DNA of 64,000 bases, taken from NCBI RefSeq assembly GCF_002920615.1, contig NZ_PQSU01000003.1:248001-312000 (forward strand), read 5' to 3'. Made by a program: the position numbers and the translations under genes. Below are positions 25,039-33,692 of the stretch, one piece after another (position 1 is the first letter of the stretch; each line of letters opens with the position of its first letter). The stretch comes from Streptomyces sp. Ru62 (GTDB lineage Bacteria; Actinomycetota; Actinomycetes; Streptomycetales; Streptomycetaceae). Below the pieces are notes generated by a model, which worked only from the letters and a program-made list of their open reading frames with translations, did not search any database and was not told where the DNA came from.

Positions 25039-26303
25039 CCGCATCAGCGCCGGCCGCCGGCGCCGCCCCCCGGGAAGCGCTCGGCTCCGTCTTCTGGACC
25101 TTCTGGTTCGGACGCAGCCTGTCCACCCTCGGCGGCTATCTCCAGTTCCTCGCACTGCCCCTGTGGGTGCAGCGGGCCACCGGTTCCGCGCTGGCCGCGG
25201 TGGTCTCCTTCGCCGTGTTCCATCTGCCGAAGCTGCTGATCTCGCCCTTCGCCGGGCTCATCGCCGACCGCTTCGACCGGCGCCGGGTGGTCATCGTCAC
25301 CGACCTGGCCGCCGCCGCGGTCGTCGCCGGCATGATCGGCGCGGTCCGGCACCGCGAGGTCACCCTGCTGCTCCTGCTGCTGTTCGTCCTCCAGGCCCTG
25401 GCCGTGGCCCGGGTCCCGGCGCTGTCCAGCCTCCTCCCGGACGCCATCCCGCGCAGCCGGCTGCTGACCGCCAACTCCCTGCTGGACGCCACGACCGGTC
25501 TGGCCATGACCCTCGGTCCGCTGATCGGCACCGCGGCGCTGACGGCGTTCGGCATCGAGTGGGTCCTGCTGCTCAACGGCCTGACCTTCGTCGTCGCGGC
25601 GATCTGCATGACACCGCTGCCCGCCGCCCGTCACGAGCCCCTCCCGCACACCGGCCTCGCGGCACTGCTCGGCGGCGTGCGCGCCGTCCGCGAGGACACC
25701 GTGCTGCGCGACGCGCTGATCGCCGAGGCCGCCGTCTACCTCTTCTTCGGCGCGGTGACCGAACAGCTCGCCGTCCACCTCGGACAGCACCACCCCGGCT
25801 CGCTGGTGGGCGTGTTCGGCGTCGGCACCGGCCTGGGCTGGATCGCCGTGACGGCGCTGATGGCCCGCGCCCGCGACACGCTGTCCCCGGCGCGCCTGCT
25901 GTGGTGGAGCTCCCTGGCCTGCGCGCCCGTGGGACTGGCCGCCGTATGGCTGGTCGGCCACGCGCTCTGGCCGGCCGTGGCCCTGGCCGGAATCGTCATC
26001 AGCGTCCACCAGTTCGCCTACGGCATCGGCCCCGTGCTGCTGTGTCAGTTGCGCGCCCCGAACGCCGTACGCGGCCGGGTCATGGCCTTCCGGCGCATGC
26101 TCACCACGAGCGCGCAACTCGTGGCGCTGACCGCGGGAGCTCTGCTCGCCTCCCGCACGCCGGTGACGGTGGCCGTGTGCGGGGTGCTGGCCGCCGTCGC
26201 CGCCGCACCGTTCGCCCACCGCGCGGCGCGACCGGCTTCCCCCGGGAGCCCACGCCCCGCCGACCCTGCCTTCGACCCCGCCACCGCCCCGTCAGGACAG
26301 TGA
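25035..26303 (+). CDS. MFS transporter (probable peptide exporter)
   Basis: This 422-residue protein has the MFS signature DRFDRRRVV between segments 2 and 3 (about 78-86) and about 12 hydrophobic segments. It is of the same MFS_3/enterobactin-exporter-like group as the gene at 4518. The C-terminal tail is Pro/Arg-rich. The start overlaps the CYTH stop. The next gene starts 2 bases after its stop. Within this operon it would export the peptide or its mature form; role inferred. Confidence 0.85.
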   Translation: MTASAPAAGAAPREALGSVFWTFWFGRSLSTLGGYLQFLALPLWVQRATGSALAAVVSFAVFHLPKLLISPFAGLIADRFDRRRVVIVTDLAAAAVVAGMIGAVRHREVTLLLLLLFVLQALAVARVPALSSLLPDAIPRSRLLTANSLLDATTGLAMTLGPLIGTAALTAFGIEWVLLLNGLTFVVAAICMTPLPAARHEPLPHTGLAALLGGVRAVREDTVLRDALIAEAAVYLFFGAVTEQLAVHLGQHHPGSLVGVFGVGTGLGWIAVTALMARARDTLSPARLLWWSSLACAPVGLAAVWLVGHALWPAVALAGIVISVHQFAYGIGPVLLCQLRAPNAVRGRVMAFRRMLTTSAQLVALTAGALLASRTPVTVAVCGVLAAVAAAPFAHRAARPASPGSPRPADPAFDPATAPSGQ

Positions 26304-26305
26304 CC

Positions 26306-27646
26306 ATGAGCACCCACCCGTCGGCCCCCCACCCCACCGAACCGGCGCCGCCACACGGGTCCGGGCGCGTGAGGGGCGACGGCCTCCCGGGCCCGGGGCC
26401 GTACCGCGGCGAACCACCGCCGTTCGGCGGGCCGGGGCACGCGGTGGTCGTCGAGCTGCCGCACGGGCACGACGACGACCCCGCCGCGCACGCGGGACTG
26501 GCCGCCCTCGTCGCCCGGCTGCTCGCCGACCCGCGCGGCGGTGGTGCCGCCGCGCTGGCCCGGCGCGAAGGGTGGCTCACCCGCCACCGGCTGCGGCCCC
26601 GCCGTTCCTCGTTCGCGTACTGGTCGCGGCACGACGATGTCCACGCGGCCGGCGAGGCCTTCACCCCGCACGCCCTCGTCCTGCCCGACGACGACCGGAT
26701 CCGGGCCGCGGCCACGGCGCAGGCGGCCCTGGCCGCCCGCCGTGCACAGGACGTCCTGGTCCTGCTGAACCAGGCGTCCCGGCAGGCCGCCTTCGGCGAG
26801 CCCGGAGCGGACGCCCTCGGTACACCGCGGACGATCGCGTCGATCCCCGCCGACGTCGTCCGCGCCGAGATCGAGACCGTCGTGGCCCGCCGGACCGTCG
26901 TCACGGCCGGCCCCGGCCGCGACCTCCCCGCCCCGCCCGGTGCGCCCACGGCCCTCGCCGCCTCCACCGCGCCGGTCCATCTCGCCGTACCCGCCCCGCC
27001 GGCCGGACCTGCCGGACCCGCCGTTCCCGAGACCCCGCCCCCTGTCCCCGCCCGCACCTGGCGCGGCGGCTACGTGCACCAGGACCTGCCGGGCGACGCG
27101 GCACGGCTGTCCGTGCGGATACCCCTGGCCGAAGCGCCGCCCGGAGCGCTGGAGGTGCTGGTCGAGGTGCTGGGCTCCGGGCCCGAGGGCCGCCTCTACG
27201 ACGCGCTGCGCGGCGGCGAGGACACCCTCGCGTACGGATACTCCGCCGGGTACTGGTCAGGACAGGACGACGGCCGTCCGTCCGTGGCCGTCACCGCGGC
27301 CGTCCGCCCGGCGGACGTTCCCCGCGTCGCCGGGCTGCTGCGCGCGACCCTGCTGCGCACCCTGCGCGAGCCCGTCCCCGCCCAGGAGTTCCACGCGGCC
27401 CGGGACCGCTGCCTGGCCCGGGTCACCATGCTCCTGGACGATCCCTACGCGGCCGTCGACGAAGCAGCCGCGGCCGTGGCCGGGGACACCTCGCCCGCCC
27501 GGCTCGCCACCGCGCTGCGCACCCTCCCGGTCCCGCCCGTCCTGCGCCCGTTCGCGGCGCCGCCGGCCGTCGCGGTGGTCGGCCCCGCCGCATGCCGGCT
27601 GAGCGACGAGCAGGCCGCCCGGCTCACGAAAGCACCCGCCCTGTGA
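26306..27646 (+). CDS. M16 peptidase-like protein without the zinc motif
   Basis: This 446-residue protein has two M16-like halves joined by a long Pro/Ala linker (about 200-255). The N-terminal half shows AAHAGLAALVARLLADP where active M16 enzymes carry HxxEH, so the catalytic residues are absent. The second half has the glycine-rich and SAGYWSGQDDGRPS features of the M16 C-terminal domain. M16B peptidases often act as dimers of one inactive and one active subunit, and an active-type gene follows with a GTGA overlap. The pair could clip the leader of the peptide at 23289. The N-terminal 40 residues are Pro-rich and disordered. Confidence 0.72.
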   Translation: MSTHPSAPHPTEPAPPHGSGRVRGDGLPGPGPYRGEPPPFGGPGHAVVVELPHGHDDDPAAHAGLAALVARLLADPRGGGAAALARREGWLTRHRLRPRRSSFAYWSRHDDVHAAGEAFTPHALVLPDDDRIRAAATAQAALAARRAQDVLVLLNQASRQAAFGEPGADALGTPRTIASIPADVVRAEIETVVARRTVVTAGPGRDLPAPPGAPTALAASTAPVHLAVPAPPAGPAGPAVPETPPPVPARTWRGGYVHQDLPGDAARLSVRIPLAEAPPGALEVLVEVLGSGPEGRLYDALRGGEDTLAYGYSAGYWSGQDDGRPSVAVTAAVRPADVPRVAGLLRATLLRTLREPVPAQEFHAARDRCLARVTMLLDDPYAAVDEAAAAVAGDTSPARLATALRTLPVPPVLRPFAAPPAVAVVGPAACRLSDEQAARLTKAPAL

Positions 27647-28791
27647 CGACGTACCGCACCGCCCCCGACACCACGCCGGCCACCGTGACGCGGGTCCACG
27701 GACTCCGCGTCGTCCTGCACCCCCTGCCGTGGGCCCACTCGGCCGCCGCCTGCCTGAGCGTGGAGTGCGGCTCGCGTGACGACCTGCCCGCCCCGCCCGG
27801 CACCGCCCACCTGGCCGAGCACGTCCAGATCGCCGCCACGCGCCGTCCCGGTGAGGAGCGGACGCCGATCCTCGCCGAGACCGACAACGCCCGGACCGTG
27901 TTCCGCGCCACCACCACACCGGACAAGGCGGTGGACATGGCTGCGCTGCTGCTGCGCGTCCTCGCGCCGTACGACTGCCCGGCCACGGTGCTGGAGGCGG
28001 AACGCGCCGCGGTCACCCTGGAGACGGCCCGGATGGACGCGAACCCCCTGCTGCGGTCGGGAGGACTGCTCGCCGCGGCCGATCCGGCGGGCGAGCCCGG
28101 CTCGGACGCGGTGGCCCGGACCTTCGTCACGGACGTGGCCGCCGTGACGGCGGCGGACGTCCGGCGGCTGGTCGGCCTCGGCTACCACCCCGGCAACGCC
28201 GTCCTCGCCGTGGCCGGTCCGCCCGCGTCCCTCGCCGGGCTGACCGACGCCGTCGCGGACCTGGTCCCGCACCGGCCCGCGCCGCCGCCGGCCCGTCCGG
28301 CGCCGCGTGCCGGGCAGCCGCTGACGCTCCCGGCGCTGGACGGCCTGGTGGCCGTGACCCACGCCCGGCCCCGCACCGCCCGCCACCCCGGGGTGGACGC
28401 CCTGCTCGGCGAGTCGGGTCCGGTGGTGGCGGCCGCCGCCGCCCTGGGCGTCCCGCTGCTCGGCCGTACCACCATCGACAACTCCGGCCGGGCGGTGGAC
28501 GTCTGGTGCTGGCGCCCCGAGCGGGCACAGGCCGGCCGGCTCGCCGCACGGCTGCGGGAGGTGTGCGAGGCCATGGGCGGCCGGATGCCGGCGGACGCCG
28601 TCGCGCGGGCCGAGGCCCGGACGCTGAACCAGCGCGCCTTCGACACGTGCACCCCGCTGGGCCGGGCCACCGCCGCGGCCACCGAACAGAGCCCTGCCCC
28701 GGCCACCGCCGCCCCGGGCCCCCTGCGCCTGTGGACGATCCGCGACGGCCGCCCCCGTCCGGCCGGCGTTCCGGTGCCGGTCGGTGGGTGA
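27643..28791 (+). CDS. M16 peptidase with intact HxxEH motif
   Basis: This 382-residue zinc metallopeptidase is of the insulinase/PqqF group. The inverted zinc motif is HLAEH (H56, E59, H60), and the third ligand is probably Glu127 in VTLETARMD. The domain resembles the beginning of M16 enzymes (LRVVLHPLPWAHSAAACLSVECGSRDDL). The start is GTG 27643, overlapping the previous stop. In PQQ and some bacteriocin pathways two M16 proteins together release the peptide from its leader. That precedent supports the RiPP reading of this operon. It is the last gene; a convergent sugar operon follows. Confidence 0.82.
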   Translation: MTTYRTAPDTTPATVTRVHGLRVVLHPLPWAHSAAACLSVECGSRDDLPAPPGTAHLAEHVQIAATRRPGEERTPILAETDNARTVFRATTTPDKAVDMAALLLRVLAPYDCPATVLEAERAAVTLETARMDANPLLRSGGLLAAADPAGEPGSDAVARTFVTDVAAVTAADVRRLVGLGYHPGNAVLAVAGPPASLAGLTDAVADLVPHRPAPPPARPAPRAGQPLTLPALDGLVAVTHARPRTARHPGVDALLGESGPVVAAAAALGVPLLGRTTIDNSGRAVDVWCWRPERAQAGRLAARLREVCEAMGGRMPADAVARAEARTLNQRAFDTCTPLGRATAAATEQSPAPATAAPGPLRLWTIRDGRPRPAGVPVPVGG

Positions 28792-29238
28792 GGAGGAGCG
28801 CTCTGGCCCCACGTGCCCCTGCCCCACCGGCACCGCCGGTGTCGCGCTGTGGAGCGCCTGCGCGCCGGTCGTCACAGGGGTGGCCTTCCCCTCCTGGTGA
28901 GGAAGCCCCCGGTGCGGGTCGAGCGTCTGCCGGCCGACTGCCTGGAGGAGATGCGCACTCGTCGATGCGCTCGTCGCTTTAGGCCGCGGTCGTCCCTCCG
29001 ACCCACGAACCAGCTCACGGAATCGCCTGATCCGTATGTGGCGGTCTCTGAGGAAGCAGAGAGACCAGCGGCCGACGGGGGACGTTTCCCGGTTCAAGGG
29101 ATCAGATCCGTGGTGGAGGTTCCACGGAGGTGGGACAGTGCCCGTCCCTGTGCGGATGCCGCCGGAAGGCGGCGACGCGGTGCGCGAACTGTCCCGGACC
29201 CTGAACGAGTCGCTGGTCCCCGTACCTGTTGACCCGAT
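28792..29238. other. Intergenic region with several hairpins between convergent operons
   Basis: No gene is supported here. Possible terminator structures are an imperfect stem at 28877-28910 (GGGG...CTTCC with GGAAG...CCCC), CCGTGG/CCACGG near 29109-29127, GGGAC/GTCCC at 29132-29148, and a perfect 6-bp stem with a GGAA tetraloop at 29158-29173. They could terminate the peptidase operon and the ABC operon from both sides. Confidence 0.5.
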
Positions 29239-30147
29239 TCACTCCTTGGTCGCGCCCGCCAGCATCCCCGAGACCAGGGTGCGCTGGGAGAAGAGGAAGA
29301 GGACCAGGACGGGGAGGATGGCGATGATGACGGCGAGGGCGAGTTCCGGAGTCGTGATGTTCAGGCCCGCCCCGGCCACCGGGTTGAACGACGGGGTGGA
29401 CGACAGGAGCTGGTTCAGGCCGACCTGGATGGGGAACTGCTCGCTGTTCGGCAGCACCAGATACGGCAGGAAGAAGTTGTTCCAGTTGCCGACGAAGCTG
29501 AAGAAGGCCACGAGACCGATCACGGGCTTCGCCAGCGGCAGGGCGATGCGGGTGAACAGCTGCCACTCCGAGCACCCGTCGATGCGCGCGGCGGCGAGCA
29601 GATCGCGCGGCAGGCTGGTGGCGAAGTAGATGTAGACCAGGTACACGCCGAACGGGTAGAAGGAGAACGGCAGGATCACCGACCAGGCCGTGCCGATCAG
29701 ATGGAACGCGTTGAGCTCCAGGAAGACCGGCAGGACGAGCGTGGCCGACGGCATGATCATGGTGACCAGGGTGATCGCCAGGAGGACCTTGCGGCCCCGG
29801 AACCGGGTCAGGGCCAGGGCGTAGCCCGCCGGGATGCTGGTGAGCAGGGTCAGCAGCAGCGAACCGCCGGCGTAGACGGCCGAGTTGCGCAGCCACACCA
29901 GGACCGCGCCGTCCTCGAAGGAGAACAGGTGCCGCCAGGCGTCCCCGATCCTGCCGAACGAGCCGAAGGACAGCGGGTTGTCGTGGACGATCTGCCCGGC
30001 GGTCTTGCTGGGCGCCAGCAGCAGCCACAGCACGGGCAGCACGAAGAAGACCAGCAGGACGGCGAGCAGCAGGCCCACCACCAGGGCGGAGACGGCACGC
30101 GACGGCGTGGTCCGCGAGCGCGTGGGCGCGAGGAGTCGTGTCGTCAT
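29239..30147 (-). CDS. Sugar ABC transporter permease (MalG-type)
   Basis: This 302-residue inner-membrane protein has six hydrophobic segments and the ABC-coupling EAA-like loop AAARIDGCSEWQLFTRIALPLAKP near 205-228. It ends with LVSGMLAGATKE, typical of MalG-type carbohydrate permeases. It overlaps the partner permease by 4 bases and is the last gene of the sugar operon. No ATPase gene is present, as usual in Streptomyces, where the shared MsiK ATPase serves many importers. Confidence 0.93.
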   Translation of the reverse strand: MTTRLLAPTRSRTTPSRAVSALVVGLLLAVLLVFFVLPVLWLLLAPSKTAGQIVHDNPLSFGSFGRIGDAWRHLFSFEDGAVLVWLRNSAVYAGGSLLLTLLTSIPAGYALALTRFRGRKVLLAITLVTMIMPSATLVLPVFLELNAFHLIGTAWSVILPFSFYPFGVYLVYIYFATSLPRDLLAAARIDGCSEWQLFTRIALPLAKPVIGLVAFFSFVGNWNNFFLPYLVLPNSEQFPIQVGLNQLLSSTPSFNPVAGAGLNITTPELALAVIIAILPVLVLFLFSQRTLVSGMLAGATKE

Positions 30148-31076
30148 CTGTCCTCCAGGGTGAAGAGGCTGGAGCGCCGGACCAGCACGCCCGCGCAGAG
30201 CAGGCCGAGGGCCAGCAGGAAGACGGAGATCGCGGCGGCACCGTTGAAGTCGCCCTGCTGGAAGGCGTACACGTAGGCGAGCTGGTTGGGTGACCAGGTC
30301 GGGCTGACCCGGCCCAGACTGGCGGTCTGGAGCAGCTGCGGCTCGACGAACAGCTGGGTGCCGCCGGCGAACGCGAGGATGGCCATGTAGGTGATCCACT
30401 GCCGGATCATCGGGATCTGGACGGACCAGGCGATGCGCCAGGGCCCGGCCCCGTCGATCCGGGCGGCCTCGATCACCTCGTCGGGGATGTTGTTCAGCGC
30501 CCCGTACATCACCACCATCCAGCCGCCCGCCCCCGTCCAGAAGGCGATCAGCATGAGGATCACCGGGAGGTTGCCGGGTGCCAGCACGGCGGCGAAGCTG
30601 TCCAGGCCCATCCGGTGCAGCAGCCACGACACCGGGCTGACGTCCGGGTCCAGCATGAACAGCCAGACCAGGACGCTCGCCACCCCGGCCAGCGCGCCGG
30701 GTATGTAGTAGAGGAACCGCAGCAGCGCGGAGACTCCCGCCCGGACCCGGCTGCGCAGGACGACGGCCGTGAGCACCGTCAGCACGACGAGGACCACCAG
30801 CCAGAGGGCGAGGTACAGCAGGATGTGGCCGAAGGCGGGCAGGAAGCGGTAGTCCCGGGCGACCCGGAGGAACTGGTTGAGGCCGGTGAACCGGCCGCGG
30901 TCGTTGGTGAAGGCCAGGTAGAACGCGTAGCAGGTGGGGAACACGCCGAAGGCGAGCAGCAGCAGCGTGTACCCGGCGACGAAGAGGTACCCCGTCGTGC
31001 CGCCCCGCCGCCGGGGCGCGTCGCCGCGGCGGGTGGGGGCGGTCACGGCGACGGGCTGGGCGTCCAGGAGCGTCAT
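30144..31076 (-). CDS. Sugar ABC transporter permease (MalF-type)
   Basis: This 310-residue membrane protein has the coupling loop EAARIDGAGPWRIAWSVQIPMIR at about 210-232. A basic N terminus precedes the first membrane segment (GYLFVAGYTLLLLAFGVFPT). It is coupled by overlap to the binding-protein gene and to the second permease. It forms the membrane channel for sugar import together with the gene at 29239. Confidence 0.93.
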   Translation of the reverse strand: MTLLDAQPVAVTAPTRRGDAPRRRGGTTGYLFVAGYTLLLLAFGVFPTCYAFYLAFTNDRGRFTGLNQFLRVARDYRFLPAFGHILLYLALWLVVLVVLTVLTAVVLRSRVRAGVSALLRFLYYIPGALAGVASVLVWLFMLDPDVSPVSWLLHRMGLDSFAAVLAPGNLPVILMLIAFWTGAGGWMVVMYGALNNIPDEVIEAARIDGAGPWRIAWSVQIPMIRQWITYMAILAFAGGTQLFVEPQLLQTASLGRVSPTWSPNQLAYVYAFQQGDFNGAAAISVFLLALGLLCAGVLVRRSSLFTLEDR

Positions 31077-32464
31077 CGGTCGGTCACCTGGTACCCGTTG
31101 GCCCTGGCCTGGTCGCTGATGGCCTTCTGCCACTCCGGCAGGGTCGCCGTGAGGGTCTTTCCGGCGGTCAGGGCCGGCAGGACGACGGTCGACCAGGAGG
31201 TGGCGTCGGAGAACCTGGTGTTCGACCAGCCGGTCCACACCTCGTCGGCCGCCTGCCGGAACGGGCCGCTGACGTCGTCGGCGAAGTAGTCGCGGTGCGC
31301 CGGTTCGGCGAGCCAGGCCTTGGCGGCGGGCGCGTAGGCCGGGTAGGTGGGTGCGGTGGCCTGGTTCGCGTCCGACGTGGTCAGCCAGGTCACCAGGTCG
31401 GTGGATGCCTTGAGGTTGGCGCTGTGCGAGGAGACCATCCAGACGCCGCCGCCCACGTTGCCCGTGCCGGCGGTGGTCTCACCCGGCCATTTCAGCGGGG
31501 CCGCGGCGGCGATCCGCTTGGCCGGGGTGTGGAAGGCAGCCTTGAACAGGTACTGGCCGTACCAGGAGGGGCCGTAGGCCATCAGGACCTTGGAGCCGCT
31601 GCTCTTGGCGAACCCCTGGCTGAAGAAGCCCTGGGTGGTGACGGCCTTGGCGGAGATCAGCTTGTCGAGCAGGGACGCCATGCGCGTGCACGCGGGGTCC
31701 TTGAGGTCGACGCGCAGCGTGTCCGGTGCGGTCAGGTGGAAGGCCGGGCACCGGCTGGACCAGAAGTACGACTCGTGCGAGTTGGTGTCACCGACCGAGC
31801 CGACGAGGTATCCGGGGTGCTCCTTGGCCACCTTCAGACCGAGGGCCTGATACCCGGACCAGGTGGTGGGGACCTGGTAACCCCACTTGTCCATGAGGGA
31901 CTTGTCGTACCAGAGGACGACCTGGGCGATGTCGTTGCGCAGGCAGTAGGTGTGCCCGTGGAACTGACAGGGCGTCAGGGAGCCCTTGGCGAAGCCGTCC
32001 AGTGTGCTCCGCGGGACCAGCTTGTCGTCCAGCGGGGCCGCGAAGGCGGCGGCGCCCGGCTTGGTGGGGGAGGAGGCCCAGGTGACGTCCGTGGGGGAGC
32101 CGAAGACGACGTCGGGCCAGCCCTTGCCGGTACGGTCGAACAGCTGCACCTTCGTCTGGAGGTAGGTCGAGCCGTCGGCGCCGCCGTCGTAGGTGACGAT
32201 CTTCATCTTCACGTCCCGGTGCGACTTCTGGTACGCCTGCACCGACGGCAGCCGCGTGGAGTCGGTCCAGACGGTGATTTCGGAGCCGTCCTTCTGCGTG
32301 GCGGGCGTGAACCGGGACGTGCCGCCCCGGTGGTCCGGCCCGGTGGACGGGTCGGCGCTGGCGCAGCCGGCCAGCGCGGCGACGGCGGCGAGGGCGGCTG
32401 AGGCGGCGAGGGCGCGCACGGCTCTGCCGCGCCGGCCGGAGGTCGGAACGCGCGAAGACGTCAT
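31073..32464 (-). CDS. Extracellular sugar-binding lipoprotein
   Basis: This 463-residue solute-binding protein is of family 1 (carbohydrates). It carries a lipoprotein signal with lipobox LAGC (Cys34). The mature part has ITVWTDSTR near the start and the typical ending of this family. It captures the sugar outside the cell and delivers it to the two permeases that overlap it downstream. The ligand is unknown; the linked beta-helix enzyme suggests an oligosaccharide from a complex polysaccharide. Confidence 0.92.
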   Translation of the reverse strand: MTSSRVPTSGRRGRAVRALAASAALAAVAALAGCASADPSTGPDHRGGTSRFTPATQKDGSEITVWTDSTRLPSVQAYQKSHRDVKMKIVTYDGGADGSTYLQTKVQLFDRTGKGWPDVVFGSPTDVTWASSPTKPGAAAFAAPLDDKLVPRSTLDGFAKGSLTPCQFHGHTYCLRNDIAQVVLWYDKSLMDKWGYQVPTTWSGYQALGLKVAKEHPGYLVGSVGDTNSHESYFWSSRCPAFHLTAPDTLRVDLKDPACTRMASLLDKLISAKAVTTQGFFSQGFAKSSGSKVLMAYGPSWYGQYLFKAAFHTPAKRIAAAAPLKWPGETTAGTGNVGGGVWMVSSHSANLKASTDLVTWLTTSDANQATAPTYPAYAPAAKAWLAEPAHRDYFADDVSGPFRQAADEVWTGWSNTRFSDATSWSTVVLPALTAGKTLTATLPEWQKAISDQARANGYQVTDR

Positions 32465-32515
32465 CGTCTTGCCTTTCGTGGTTCGGGATCGTGCGGGGGT
32501 GGTGACGGCGGCGGG

Positions 32516-33613
32516 TCAGCGGGGCTGTTCCACGAACCGCTGGAGCGCGCTGCCGTAGCCGAAGTCCAGGGGCAGGGCGATGCCCGGCCCGGTCGGGGCG
32601 TGCACCAGGCCCCGGTCGTCGACGTGACGCTCGCGGACGACCGTGGTCGAGGTGACCAGGGACTCGTAGTAGGTGGTGTTGGAGATGGCCATGCACAGGT
32701 GCTGGTTCGGGATGTCGGAGCCGTGCACCTCGGCACGCAGCCGGAAGGCGTCCGCCAGGTGCGCGGTGCGCATGGCGCCGGTGACACCGCCGCGCAGTGT
32801 CGTACTGGCACGGACGCCGAAGGTGGCGGCGCCGCTGCGGATGAAGTCGGCGGAGTTCATGTGGGCGCCGTCGGAGGTCTCGGCGACCAGCAGCGGTACG
32901 GCGACGGACTCGGCCAGCCGCCGGTAGGCGCTGATGCTGAACTCCCGCATCGGCTCCTCGTACCAGAGGTAGTCCGCCTCGGCCAGGGCGTGCCCCAGGT
33001 AGAGGGCGTCGGGCAGGTCGAAGCCGGCCGAGCCGTCGTACATCAGCGGCACGTCCGGGCCGACGTGGTCGCGCAGCGCCTGGCACAGGGCGGCGTCGCG
33101 GCGGGCGTCGCCCCAGGCGTGCAGCTTGATGCCGTGGTAGCCGAGCGCCAGGCACTGGTCGGCCACCGACAGGAACTCCTCGGTGGTGGCGAAGGTGGAG
33201 GTGGAGGCGTAGGCGGGGATGGCCTCCCGGAAGCCGCCGAGCAGCTGCCACACCGGCCGGTCGTGCACCCGCCCCGCCAGGTCCCACAGCGCCACGTCGA
33301 CCAGGCCGAGCACGGGCAGGGGGAGTTCGTGGATGCGATCGAGCTCCCAGACGCGGTGCCAGAGCCATTCGCGGCGCAAGGGGTCGGCGCCCAGCAGTTC
33401 CTCCCGGAAGACCCGGTCGACCAGGTCCCGCAGGGTGACGGCCGCCCCCGGCCGTGCGAACACCGCCACCCCTTCGGCGCCCTCGTCGGTGCCGATGTGC
33501 AGGACCGCGCCGTCACCCACCGGGGCGCTGCCGCTGAGCCCGTGCCGCCAGGAGAAGGGCGGGTCGGCGGCGGGGACGTCGATCCGGTGGACCTCGACAT
33601 GTGTGATCTTCAT
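32516..33613 (-). CDS. Enolase-superfamily (mandelate racemase/muconate lactonizing) enzyme
   Basis: This 365-residue protein has the MLE/MR barrel. Metal-binding acidic residues are seen in LMYDGSAGFD, WYEEPM and LVAETSDG. The basic strand is YHGIKLHAWGD. A late His is in EVHGSDIPNQH. Enzymes of this type abstract an alpha proton from carboxylates, and in sugar operons they are mostly acid-sugar dehydratases or epimerases. The substrate is not readable. It lies 51 bases upstream of the binding protein in the same operon. Confidence 0.85.
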   Translation of the reverse strand: MKITHVEVHRIDVPAADPPFSWRHGLSGSAPVGDGAVLHIGTDEGAEGVAVFARPGAAVTLRDLVDRVFREELLGADPLRREWLWHRVWELDRIHELPLPVLGLVDVALWDLAGRVHDRPVWQLLGGFREAIPAYASTSTFATTEEFLSVADQCLALGYHGIKLHAWGDARRDAALCQALRDHVGPDVPLMYDGSAGFDLPDALYLGHALAEADYLWYEEPMREFSISAYRRLAESVAVPLLVAETSDGAHMNSADFIRSGAATFGVRASTTLRGGVTGAMRTAHLADAFRLRAEVHGSDIPNQHLCMAISNTTYYESLVTSTTVVRERHVDDRGLVHAPTGPGIALPLDFGYGSALQRFVEQPR

Positions 33614-33692
33614 GGTCGCTTTCTGTTCCTGGTGTGGGGTACGGCAGGCCGGGAGCCGCGCACCTGGACGCCGGGGGCGGGAGGCCGGGGAC

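Noticed and set aside
29109-29173. A structured small RNA in the convergent intergenic region
   Set aside because: The stem-loops are short and do not match any RNA family I know; terminators are the simpler explanation.
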